From positions 13,469,426 to 13,533,425 of the forward strand of contig JAJEKV010000036.1 of NCBI GenBank assembly GCA_021234155.1: a DNA stretch of 64,000 nt, in the 5' to 3' direction. This document shows positions 31,301 through 41,216 of the stretch, in pieces (positions within the stretch are counted from its first letter, which is position 1; each line of letters opens with the position of its first letter). The position numbers were made by a program, and so were the translations under genes. The DNA is from Isoetes taiwanensis (lineage: Eukaryota > Streptophyta > Lycopodiopsida > Isoetales > Isoetaceae). Under the pieces are notes generated by a model, which saw only the letters and a list, made by a program, of their open reading frames with translations, was not told the origin of the DNA and searched no databases.

Positions 31301-33104
31301 TTTGATCAGCTGTTGCAGACGATTTATGCTCAGGTGCCCAAGACGTTGGTGCCATAGAGAAGATGCCTGGTGTTCAGTGGTGCTCACGTGTGCTGCTTCC
31401 TCCAATCGAAGATGATGGAGATTGCCAAATTGAAGGTGATACAAATTGCCAAAACGGACTCCAATCAAGATGCAGAAATTCTGCTGGTCAAGAATGTGAC
31501 ATCTCTGTTGAAAGAATTGAACCTGATACCCTGCATCAGTGATCCGGCTTATAGAAAGCAAATTCTTGGTCAGCCCAGGGACATGCAAAACACTTTTGAC
31601 AAGCTTTCGTGTACCATTAGGGAGCAAAAAGGAGATAGTACCAATGCCAATTCCATGCTGTTGAGAGTCATCCCCCATACGGACAATTCTTGGTGGAGAA
31701 AGGATCTGATATGAGACAAAGAATGCCTTGTGTGGTGTCATATGGGAGGTAGCCTCTAAATCCAGATACCAGGAGTTTGTGTCAGATTGCCCTCGATCAA
31801 CACTGGAGAATAGAAACTCAGCTTCTGCATCAATTGTAAGGTTACTCCTTTCTTCTGGAGCAGCAGCTTGCTTGGGCAGTTGTGCAGGTGTTGGTAACAG
31901 AGATGCAGAAACAGTAAATGTACACTCTCGAGCATAGTGCCCAAAAAGCTGGCAACGAAAACATTGAATCTTGCTCTTGTCTGATCGAGGCCTTCTAGAA
32001 TTTGAGGAAGAAGAGCTTCGTTTTGTATTTGCAAATTGCAAGGAATCTTCCTTGTGAGTTTTCCCTTTGCGCAGTGCTTCTAGCCTAATCCGGTCAATAG
32101 TTGCCTCAAAATGAAATTCTTCAAGCTTTCCCTCTAAGAATGTGACCAAATTGCCATAGGAGGGAGGTAGACTGTTAAGCAATACGCAGACCTTCTCTTC
32201 TTCAGTGATGGAGGCTCCATTGGCAGAAAGATCATCCAGCACATCTTTCATATTCCTGATGTGGATATCCACATCATCTCCTTCTTGCATTTCTAGTTCA
32301 TGCAATTTCTTGCGAAGCAAGACTCTGTTTACAGCAGTGCTTGATGCGTATCTCTTGATAAGAATAGCCCAAGCCTCCCTTGCCGTTGCAGCATCCTTGA
32401 CTAGCTTTGCAGCACCATCTCCCAGAGTGCCACAGATCAAGATTCGAGCCTTAAGATCCTTAGCCTCTTCTGCTACGGGATCTTCCTCAGCTTCTTCTGG
32501 AACTTCACCCCCAGGATTCTCTCCCTGATCTCTGGGTTGCACCAGGTACCATAGATTCTTATCTTGAAGAATCATCTGCATTCTCCACCTCCAAAGATGG
32601 AAATTTTTACCCTCAAATCGATCCACCATTCTCCATTCTGCCTGACTTTGAGTGCCGGATACAGTATACATGAGTGCAAGATAGAGTGAATAGATAAAGA
32701 AAAAAAAAGGAAGGGAACAGGTGCGTTTGTAGCGGATTTGATTAGCAGAAGAGTGGGCCCATAACCTGTGGAAATGTATAAAATAGAATGCAACTGAAAT
32801 CAACTAATATATAAGAAAAGGTACAGATAATCGGGCCTCAATGAGACCAGATAACAGAAGAAAAGACAATGGAACTGAACTGGAACATAGAAAACACAGA
32901 TAGGAACTTCGATGAGGCAGGAGCAGATCTTGGAGCGGATGCTGGAGACGTTCGCCTCTCTTCCTTAAGTAGGAGCTGCTTGCAACGTAAACTTTCTGAA
33001 AATAGAACTGACTAATTCTGGAACCATGACTAACAACTTCTAAACCACGACTAACAAACTTGTCTTCTAGTTGATTGCTGATCTGGCTCTGTATTTTTCC
33101 AACA
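28375..33104 (-). mobile_element. Ty1/Copia LTR retrotransposon with complete LTRs
   Basis: Two 338-bp LTRs (28,375-28,712 and 32,767-33,104) differ at only two positions. They are flanked by the 5-bp duplication GAAAT (28,370-28,374 and 33,105-33,109). On the coding (minus) strand each LTR starts TGTTGGAAAA and ends CACA. A purine tract GAGTGGGGG lies directly before the 3' LTR. The primer-binding region after the 5' LTR starts GGTTATGGGCCC; I do not assign its tRNA. Total length is 4,730 bp. The near identity of the LTRs indicates a recent insertion, yet the polyprotein is broken. Confidence 0.97.
28767..32671 (-). pseudogene. Copia gag-pol polyprotein, broken
   Basis: Order on the minus strand is Copia order. 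Gag has FEGKNFHLWRWRM and a CCHC knuckle (CFRCQLFGHYAREC). The protease region reads WYLDLEATSHM, where Copia normally has DSGATSH, so the catalytic DSG is altered. Integrase has an HHCC region (HQRLGH..C..C), HADLIGP and LRTDGGGEF. Then about 28 codons holding the usual QNGVAER segment with the catalytic Glu are missing, and the frame shifts near 30,930. The RT continues to NAFLHGSL, where a TAG (29,946-29,948) stands in place of the usual Gln codon. It then reads on through YVDDLLI and RNase H (SDADWAAD, TEAEYI) to a stop at 28,767. The start at 32,671 is the first plausible in-frame ATG before MVDRFEG. Confidence 0.93.
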
Positions 33105-33578
33105 GAAATCGGTCCACAAATCCTATATAACTCAGCTATTTTTATGGAAGAATTCCATTTGAGGCTTCAATTTGAAGGATTCATATTTCCTTGGTAGCGG
33201 AAGGATACAGTGAAGTTTTGCAAGAACTGTACTGGAAAGGGAATCCATCACGGATCCAAATCAAGCTCAAATCGGCAGAGCAAAAGGACAATTTGTGAAT
33301 ATATTTGCATCGCCCATTCTGGCATTTTGAATGCTCAGTTCTCATATTCAAATACTCAGAAGCAAGATTTGTTGAATTCAAATGATCTAGGCAATATTTT
33401 TCCAATTGCTCCAGAGCAAGATTTCTCAACAGTTTCACAAGTATTTGATCTGCCAATCTTTCTGCCTGATTGCATGAAACCAATGGGAAACAACCGCATC
33501 CAATACTCTTCAATGCGGCCGATTAATTTCTTGCTTGATTATTGCCAGATCAAAAAGCTTTCGATGATTTTCAAGTGA
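33105..33578 (+). pseudogene. Possible coding remnant at the Copia insertion site
   Basis: One plus frame starting at 33,105 reads about 158 codons with a single internal stop (TAG near 33,195). The amino-acid composition is protein-like (CKNCTGKGIHHG, FPIAPEQDFS, FLPDCMKPMG). No family is recognised. It directly follows the Copia target duplication, so it may be the 3' part of the locus driven by the heat-shock promoter upstream. Confidence 0.3.
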
Positions 33579-35300
33579 AATTTTATTTGATTCAACGAAT
33601 CTTGACCTGGATACAGCTTCCTCGAACATTTTTCATATTCGTTCTTTATATTTGGTCTGCAAAGCATAAATTCGTCTGTAAATATCATAAAAACGGAGGT
33701 TTTAAAATTGTGTGCAGGCGCATGTGCGCTTATTAATGTCGGGTACTCCATGTGTATTCTATGTGTATATTTGAGAATGAACATCATCTGATACTTATCA
33801 TCCGTCCTGACAATTAAGAAGGCAACTCGGCTCTGCAATCGCCCGTTATGCCAATTCGTGGTAGACTTGAATTTTCTTTTATTGGATTCCAGATGGTTTC
33901 GAGCTTTTGATTGACCTGTGGAGCTACAATGGAGCAGAACAAAGCACCTGGACAGGGCATTCCTTTACCATGGCATCACTTCTAACCTGAATCTGGCCCA
34001 GATGCCCAGCAGAAGGTCTATTCCGGCAAAGGTCTGCTGCCTATAACTTTTTCCTGTAAAAGCAGAGGTGTTGCTCATGTTTCTTTGTGATGAATCAAAA
34101 AATGGTCACAATGCAGAGGATGAAAATTCATCTAGCCTCAAGGGTAGATTTCTCAGTCAAGATGGAATCTAGAAATGGGTTGAGAATTGCGAGAAGTTTG
34201 TGATGATGACATACTAGAACAAGATATTAGAGGATATTAGAGTCAGGTATGTTATTTTGTCAATCAGGTTTGTTGTCTTAAGGTTTTACTCTTTTAACCT
34301 GAACTGCTTTTCAATCTGTAACACTAGAATTAAGGCTCCATTTTTGAGAATCTGTTTGTTCATACCTATAAACTAAACTTCTAATTCAGAGGAGTTTCAG
34401 CCTCGGATTTTGAGCAATGCCTCAACATAATAATTTAGACCGTTGGATGCAATTGAAATTTTCACCGTGGCTAGGGATTTATAAACTTATTTGTCAATTG
34501 GATGTTCAGGCTTTGCAATAACATCATTCATTTTTGCAATTACATTGTCTCTGAATGATCAGACATGTCTAAAGGAAACATTTACAGGTCCAGTAAATAT
34601 TGACTGATCACCATCCATAAACAAAGCTCTCGAATAAAAAGAAATGCGCTCATCCATTGTGGCTATTAAGAGGTATCATGAACATGATATGCTAATGGAG
34701 TGCACATATTATACTACCTTCACTTAACAATATAATGACTCTTAACATTTACATCACCGAAGCAACTTATGGTGACACCAAGGCTGCATAAAAGTTCCCA
34801 TGAATGTAAGAGACCCCCCTGTCGCTTATAGTGCAAATGAGTCAACGATGCAGTTCATTGTTACGAAAAACTATGTAATTGCTCTATAATCTATAATTTA
34901 TTGTGCAGCACTACAATCTGTTCTGCTCTCAACATAACTTCTAAGTAATATGTCACGAATTAGTACACACATGATCATGCTTTTCATCTACACGTCTCCA
35001 ACATATATGGAATGCAACAACGTCCCAAGGGTTAATTAACGCAGCTTTGGCATGAATCTTTGAGATTATTCTGATTTGATATATTTAGGCTTCAGCATGC
35101 TAGATGTCATTGCAACAATAAGTCCATTGTGCATAATAGATGTTAAATTTGTGCTCTAACTTGCAGTTGGAGTTTGCAAAAGAAAGAATCAGTGCAATTC
35201 TAGTTTTGAGTATATTATTTTCTCATGGTTTTCTACTAATATTTTAGTGGTGTCATATTGTATATTATTTTCTCATGGTTTTCCACCAGTATTTTAGTAG
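33579..35300. other. AT-rich non-coding stretch
   Basis: No open frame with coding character and no clear repeat structure beyond short TTTTCTCATGGTTTTC duplications near 35,218 and 35,269, which resemble the interior of the MITE at 40 kb. Confidence 0.45.
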
Positions 35301-35304
35301 TGTA

Positions 35305-35712
35305 TTTTTAGTTATAACACAAACCATTACATTCCACACTTAAAAATAAAATTCCCCCTTAAACCCCCTTTGGTTTGCGTGCATATTCACACGGGCTCCG
35401 GGCATCGAGAGCTGTTGGATAAGCATATATGCCCTTTATTCCTCGATCTAGACCATACGTAAAGATCCTCGTTTGTGGGGTATGCTTGTACAAGTTTTAG
35501 TATACTGTATAACATAGTTTGCGAAATACTATAAGATTTGAGACAATGTACTATATGGTGTTGATTTTGTACATGTATAACATGATTCTAGGGGCTCTCG
35601 CTGCCCTACGTCACCCCCCGTGTGAATATGCACCCAAACCAAAGGGGGTTTAAGGGGGAATTTTATTTTTAAGTGTGGAATGTAATGGTTTGTGTTATAA
35701 CTAAAAATAATT
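35305..35712. mobile_element. MITE-like element with about 88-bp inverted repeats
   Basis: The left arm (about 35,308-35,395) begins TTAGTTATAACACAAACC and runs through CCCCCTTAAACCCCCTTTGG. The right arm (about 35,613-35,707) is its reverse complement with almost no differences. A central 215 bp is unique. The long near-perfect arms suggest a foldback or MITE type of element. Confidence 0.75.
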
Positions 35713-35727
35713 TGGCCCCTTCGGGGC

Positions 35728-35965
35728 CTTCAACACAAATCATTACATTATACAAAAACAAATTGATATTATAAGGGGGATTTTTATTTAAAAATGTTGG
35801 GTATAATAATAGTTTATGTAAATTAATATTAATGGTTGTTACATGCTAGTTGCATCACCCCCCGCGTGAAATATGCACCCAAATCAAAGGGGATTTCAGG
35901 GGGTTTTTAATTTAAAGGTGTCGAATGCAATGGTTTGTGCTAACTTAACTCTTTTTGGCCCCTTC
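35728..35965. repeat. Diverged partial copies of the same MITE-like element
   Basis: ACACAAATCATTACAT at 35,733 and GCACCCAAATCAAAGGGGATTTCAGGGGG at 35,875 match the arms of the preceding element with many changes. GGCCCCTTCGGGGCC at 35,712-35,726 forms a short hairpin at the junction. Confidence 0.55.
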
Positions 35966-37550
35966 GAGCCTTAGAAACTGTGTAAAGATGTTATGTACAT
36001 CTCTAAACGGTGCTGGTGCCTAAGACAATATAGCCTTAAAAAAGTTGATCGACAAGTTAGAACAAAAGGAGCAACTTGCATGAACATACCCTAAACAAAA
36101 AGGGGTTGTAGGTGTTAGGGATGATGGTTGGTAATAGCATTTTTAAGGTAACATATAATTCACCCTAGTATATTATTCATCTAGTCTATTTTGCTGCACC
36201 TATGCATAATATAAAGAACACATTTAAACTTAAATTAAAAACCATTAGAAAATCTAGCAATCAAACTTAAATTAAAAAAATATCTAGTGTAATAACAAGC
36301 AACGATTGGCAGCTAACTTATCAGACTGTAATCTGCCCTATCTGAACCCTAAAACAATCCAAAGAAAAAAGAGCTAGAAATTAAATATCTTTATGTATGT
36401 GAAGATGTAAAGAGTGTAAAGCTTCTTCCTATTCTAGAGATTCAGATAAGCTAAAAGAGAGAACTCTTCTTATGATAGAGCATCCTTCTGGACAATCTTG
36501 ACGCATTCCTTACATACTACTGGATTTCTTGCTCTGCGTTCTTCCAACCTTGAGGTGAAAGGTTGGCCAAATGTTCATTATGCAGATGTTCTACCACCTA
36601 AAACATAACAGGCCAAAGTTGAACTCTAGGTTTTGATTGATCAAAAGATCAAAAGGAAAGAAATTACCTGAGAACTTGGAGTTATGGACACAAGCTTCAA
36701 CTGCCCACGATTTAGATTCTAATAGTTTTGTTGCTGGAAGATGCAAAATTGAGTTAATTCTAGAAATGAGTATGAATGGTGGACACTTGGCCAACCACCA
36801 TTTAGCTCCAGGCAGGGCTTGTTTTGACAGAAGATATTTATCACAGATGGCTTCTGGGACATTTCTCTTCCTTCACCTACTTTCCTTGAAATTAGGGCTT
36901 TTCCTGTTGGGGATCTGAGAAACGCTTTGGTCTTTCAGAATCGTCTGCATAAAATAAATTTGCCAGGAAATTGTCATGCGCATTTAGACGACAAGAAAAG
37001 GTGAAACCTAATCACTGAAATTAATGCTACGAAATACCCATAGCTTCGACAATATAGAGTAGACTTCAGAGCTAGTCTCTTTGTTCTGTGCAACAAGAGG
37101 ATGCCCGTGTTCTAGAAGTGTTCTGGTAAAGCAAAACCAAGGTGTTGCCTTGCCCTAGAGAAAAAATGGGAACAGACAGAGAGGCACTGCTGCACAACGA
37201 ATTATCTACCAGTAAACGATGCAGAAGAAGAAGAAGAAGACCATCACGGCCAAGTGCTTTGCTTGCAGCAAAAAACTCCTCGATTCCAAAGAAGGAACGG
37301 AACAAATAGGCATAAATGTAAAAGAATAAAACCCTAGAATAGAAGAATCGAGCTTTGCATGCCGAGTTGAGTTTTCATGAAGGAAAATAAGGAAAATTGA
37401 AGGGGTAAACCATGGGCAAAATGGTTTTTAGCCATAAAATACTAAAAACACCCTAGATATACTAATTAGTAGTTCCCATGCAATACGCTTTCGAAATCAT
37501 ATGAAAACCATAGGAAAAATAGTACAAAAATACAAAAGCAACCCCCTGTT
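35966..37550. other. Stretch without a recognised gene
   Basis: A plus frame at 36,637-36,918 and minus frames at 36,591-36,794 and 37,072-37,305 overlap or lie close together and show no known motif. A GAAGAAGAAGAAGA run is at 37,216. This could be part of an untranslated transcript, but nothing in the sequence proves it. Confidence 0.35.
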
Positions 37551-37574
37551 ATTATGCTAAATATTTTATGACTA

Positions 37575-37705
37575 CCATTTAATCGAAGTAAGTTTAAATT
37601 TGTGTCTCTCACTTTTAGCCCGGAGTCACAAATGGTGTCCTATATAGTGTCGTATATTGTATATGACAGTCGTATTTTGGGACTACCGTGCAAAAAAGGC
37701 CTCGT
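37575..37705. mobile_element. Right end of a GGCCCTTTTTCCAC-family MITE
   Basis: GTATATGACAGTCGTATTTTGGGACTACCGTGCAAAAAAGGCC matches, with changes, the right end of the complete copy at 40,410-40,454. The left half is missing. Confidence 0.5.
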
Positions 37706-38033
37706 TACCAACATTTCGGATTTGCATGTCTTAAATCGAGGCCAAGGTTACCAATACTCTGCTCTTTTCAATAGACGTTCTTTCTTTTGTCTTTTGCAGG
37801 TCAAAATGGACTGAAATTTGTACTTCAAAGAAAGATTGTGCCCTTGCCCTTGACATCCCACCCATCACATTCCAATATTTAGAAATCTATGTATACAACA
37901 ATACGAAATACAGAGTGCAAGGGGCTGATTCAAAATTTCAGATGATGGAAAAGGGTTAATACAAAATCAGGAACTAATGTATCACTGGCATTACTGATAT
38001 AAATATGGCAGAGTCTTCAGCTCAATTGAAGCA

Positions 38034-39305
38034 TCAAGATTTGGCTATAATTGAAAGCTTGGGGTAAACCAAGCTTTTGAAAACTTGTGTTCTTACCCTG
38101 AATCCAGGTATTACCATAAAGCCAACAACCTTCTCAGCCATCAAATGATCCTCTTCATCTATACCAACAGTTTCCATAAGTTGATCATCCAAAGGACTGC
38201 CATCAGAGAACCTCAAAGGGATAACAGCACTCGGATAAAAGCTTGAGGCAACTTTGTGAAGTAGCCACACCATTTTTGCCAGCTTCACAAATGACTCTTG
38301 CACTTCAGGTGGTGTATCAGCCAAGTTCCAGCAGAAATTAGACCTCTTCCACAAACAAAATCTCTCAAACTCTGAATCTTGTAACATTTCTTTAATGTTC
38401 ATATGCTGAAACTTCTGAAACATTTTAACACACTTAGACCTAACTTCCTCAGGGCCAGAAGTTGAGGCATCCATATAACCTGCATTTAGTTGAAAATCGT
38501 GGCATTCAAATCCAGAGAATAACATGCAGCAGACGTGAGATGCCATAGCGAACTGCTTGTGTTTTTTCTTAGCAAATGTGTAAGGAAAATCCCAGGCTTC
38601 AGCATGGGGATGGAGAACCTTTGCAAAGGATAAAGCAGATTCTCTTACACGAGTGATCATAGTATTCATAAGAGTAGGGGTAGCAGATGAATCAGAGTAT
38701 GAGTTACCTGGATTTTCCATAGCATTGGAAGTCTCAATCTCGTTCATTCTACACAAAAGCTTCTTGTTGGAGTTTCTAGCCTCGCATAATTCGTCCTCCA
38801 AAGATTTACACATGTTGAGCTGTTGCTGGTAATTTTTCTTCATCGCATTTAAGTCTTGATGGTATTGTTTCAGATATTGATTGCATTCTTGAATAAGCAG
38901 CTTCTTGTGTCGATCAAACTGCTGCACCTTGGCAGCAAGCTGTTTTTGAAAGGCTTGTTTCTGGGTTTGGAGCTCTTGAGCAAGTCGTTCTTCATAGGAT
39001 TGTTTTAAGAGCTCAATCTGCTGGCTTTTTTCCGCATCACAGCGCTCTTGCTGCTCCTTAAACTGCTGCAGATTCGCAGCAAGTTGATTTTCGAGAGCCT
39101 GTTTCTGTTCTTGCTGCTCCTTAGACTGCTGCAGATTTGCAGCAAGTTGATTTTCGACAGCCTGTTTCTGTTCCTGGACCTCTGCAGCATGGCAACGTTT
39201 AATGCGCTGCAGCTCTTCAGCATGGCGCTGTTCAATCCGCTGCAACTCTTCAGCATGGCAATAGCGATTTCGCTGCCCACCGGAATGACGCCTGCTCCTT
39301 CCCAT
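38034..39305 (-). CDS. GIL1-like: GIL1/IRKI-family (DUF641-type) coiled-coil protein
   Basis: An intact single-exon gene of 423 residues. I chose the ATG at 39,305 (MGRSRRHSGG); the frame is open slightly further but without another ATG. Residues about 20-190 form a Gln/Glu-rich coiled coil with internal 10- and about 22-residue repeats (AEELQRI, ENQLAANLQQ). The C-terminal 200 residues match the plant GRAVITROPIC IN THE LIGHT 1 / IRKI family: WDFPYTFAKKKHKQFAMASHV, MLFSGFE, FVKLAKMVWLLHKVASSFYP and the closing GFMVIPGFRV with VYPK. Family members act in light and gravity responses or bind receptor kinases; the role here is by family only. The N-terminal repeats differ from typical members. 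A decayed paralogue lies at 51,830-52,790, across transposon B. Confidence 0.85.
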   Translation of the reverse strand: MGRSRRHSGGQRNRYCHAEELQRIEQRHAEELQRIKRCHAAEVQEQKQAVENQLAANLQQSKEQQEQKQALENQLAANLQQFKEQQERCDAEKSQQIELLKQSYEERLAQELQTQKQAFQKQLAAKVQQFDRHKKLLIQECNQYLKQYHQDLNAMKKNYQQQLNMCKSLEDELCEARNSNKKLLCRMNEIETSNAMENPGNSYSDSSATPTLMNTMITRVRESALSFAKVLHPHAEAWDFPYTFAKKKHKQFAMASHVCCMLFSGFECHDFQLNAGYMDASTSGPEEVRSKCVKMFQKFQHMNIKEMLQDSEFERFCLWKRSNFCWNLADTPPEVQESFVKLAKMVWLLHKVASSFYPSAVIPLRFSDGSPLDDQLMETVGIDEEDHLMAEKVVGFMVIPGFRVRTQVFKSLVYPKLSIIAKS

Positions 39306-40030
39306 CAGTCCCAAAAACAAAACAATACGATTAAATCATCCCAAATGCTTGATATATATGTAACCAAATTGTAACCTAGACTGCGATTTTAGAGAGAGCC
39401 TTATAAGCCGAGCACTCTTGAATTCAAAAAAGAAATATACAGTCAAATCTGTCAAAACCGAAAGCATATCCTACCTTGAATTTTAATTTTGAGATATTAA
39501 ATTTCGTACACTCCATAATGGGTCCATATAAATGGGTCTTTTTCCTTGAGAGCCAGCCAGGGCATTGGGCATTAATTTGTTGTTAGTGCCGTAAGTGGAC
39601 CGTTGAAGCTATTATGATTGTACTAGTAAGTAAGGCGCTGCTTTTTCAATAGAAAGAATTTCATAGTCCAAGTTCACGTTCACAACAACTAAAAGAAATG
39701 ATATAAACAGATAAATTTTCAAAAGCTGGTTGCACAAGTTAGCACACTAGCATAAGCACCAGAAGTAACTGTCATTCTCAACAGCTTGCTTACAAAACTC
39801 TAGATTTGAAATTCAGATATCACGATATTGAGGGAGTCATGAAGGTGACTTTGCAAAAATGACGAACCAAATTTAATTCTTTCCTATAGGCTACAACTAG
39901 AATCCCCCAAAATTAAATCCTTTCACTCTTGTTCATGCACCCAATAATAAACCCTTAATTTTTTATCAAGTGCTTTACACCCTCGAATTTAGACTAAAAT
40001 CTAAATCAAGCTAGTATAACTTGTCTTAAT
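39306..40030. other. Upstream region of the GIL1-like gene
   Basis: AT-rich DNA with no other open frame of note. The promoter of the GIL1-like gene should lie here, but I do not see a convincing TATA box at a standard distance. Confidence 0.4.
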
Positions 40031-40033
40031 TGA

Positions 40034-40454
40034 GGTCCTTTTTCCACGGTAGTCTTATCTCTAAAAGTCACATATTTATCCAATTATGTTTGGCCACCTA
40101 TTGTCTTAAAACTAAATCACTTTTCCACTATAAAAATAAGACATGTCTTATTTAGGTTCGGAATAGGTTTGGATACCAAATGGAGTCTTATTTTATTCTG
40201 GGGAATTTCCTCCGCCGTAAAATAAGACACCTAGTCTTATTTGAATATATTGAATATATAACTAAAAATAAGACGTGTCTTAATTTTCATGCTTTTCCAC
40301 TAGTATTTTAGTGGTCATATTTTATGACTGCCATGTAGTGGAAAAGTAAGTTTAAACTTGTGTGTCTCATTTTTAGCCCTAGAGTCACAAATGGTGGCAT
40401 ATATTTATATTGTATATGACAGCCATATTTTGCGACTAGTGTGGAAAAAGGGCC
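40034..40454. mobile_element. Complete MITE of the GGCCCTTTTTCCAC family
   Basis: The left end GGTCCTTTTTCCACGGTAGTC and the reverse complement of the right end (40,434-40,454) agree at 18 of 21 positions. TGA on both sides (40,031-40,033 and 40,455-40,457) is a likely 3-bp target duplication. The 421-bp interior has ATAAGACATGTCTTAT palindromes and no coding frame. A 3-bp duplication and GG-start fit PIF/Harbinger or CACTA; I do not decide between them. Partial copies occur at 26.4, 27.3, 27.5 and 37.6 kb. Confidence 0.75.
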
Positions 40455-40859
40455 TGAATTCGTGATACCTACCTATGACTTGAGTTGCAGAAGCGTTGTC
40501 TCTCCATATTCCTCGCTTATCTGGTGCGCACGCATATAGTGTGTCTTGGTAAAATAGTGCAGTTAGTTCAATTTATGAAGTCAGGAGGGAAATAGGAGCT
40601 TCACAACATAAAGCAGAGTTTCATTAAAGTTGGAAATTTCGTGATTCCAATTTCTCATGAAATCAGTTTCTTCCCTGTTTTATCACACATTTATGGCTAG
40701 ATATGGCACTATTTGCTTAAAAAGAAACCAGTTATCAATGCAAAACCGCTACATTTAATATAAAACAGCGCGGTTTTAGTTGTCAGGAAGAGAAGTATGG
40801 CCCATTTACTTGGAAAGTATGAGGAAAAGCGCCCGAGAACCACAAAAGCGATTATTGAA

Positions 40860-41130
40860 TTGCCAAAAGTGCCTAGCAAGCAAACAAAATGGCGCGCGGC
40901 CGCCTTTAACTTAGAATAACCATTAAAGCAAATAGCGCAACGCTATTTGCTTTTAACGTGAAAGGAAGCAAATGGTGCAAAAGTAGCCGCTATTTGCTTG
41001 AACGCAGAAAGCAAGCAAATAGTGCAGCGCGCCATATTTACTTCAAGGTGTAGAACGAAAGCAAATAGTGCAGGCGCCGCTATTTGCGTGAACGTGAAGA
41101 CCAAGCAAATAGTGCTCTCGCCATTTTGCT
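40860..41130. repeat. Diverged dyads at the methyltransferase end of copy B
   Basis: CAAATAGCGC, CAAATGGTGC and AAATAGTGC with facing GCGCTATTTGC-type halves recur about eight times. They are degenerate versions of the 24-bp dyad found in copy A. Confidence 0.65.
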
Positions 41131-41216
41131 ATAGATAACACATATTTTCGTAAGGCCATGTAGATATATATAAATAGAAATATAAGATACAATTTTTCAA
41201 AATACGATTTTTTTTT

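Noticed and set aside
31370-32528. Plus-strand frames inside the Copia element
   Set aside because: Antisense shadows of the gag and protease coding sequence.
36591-37305. Short frames on both strands
   Set aside because: Overlapping opposite frames with no recognisable motif and no splice or promoter support.
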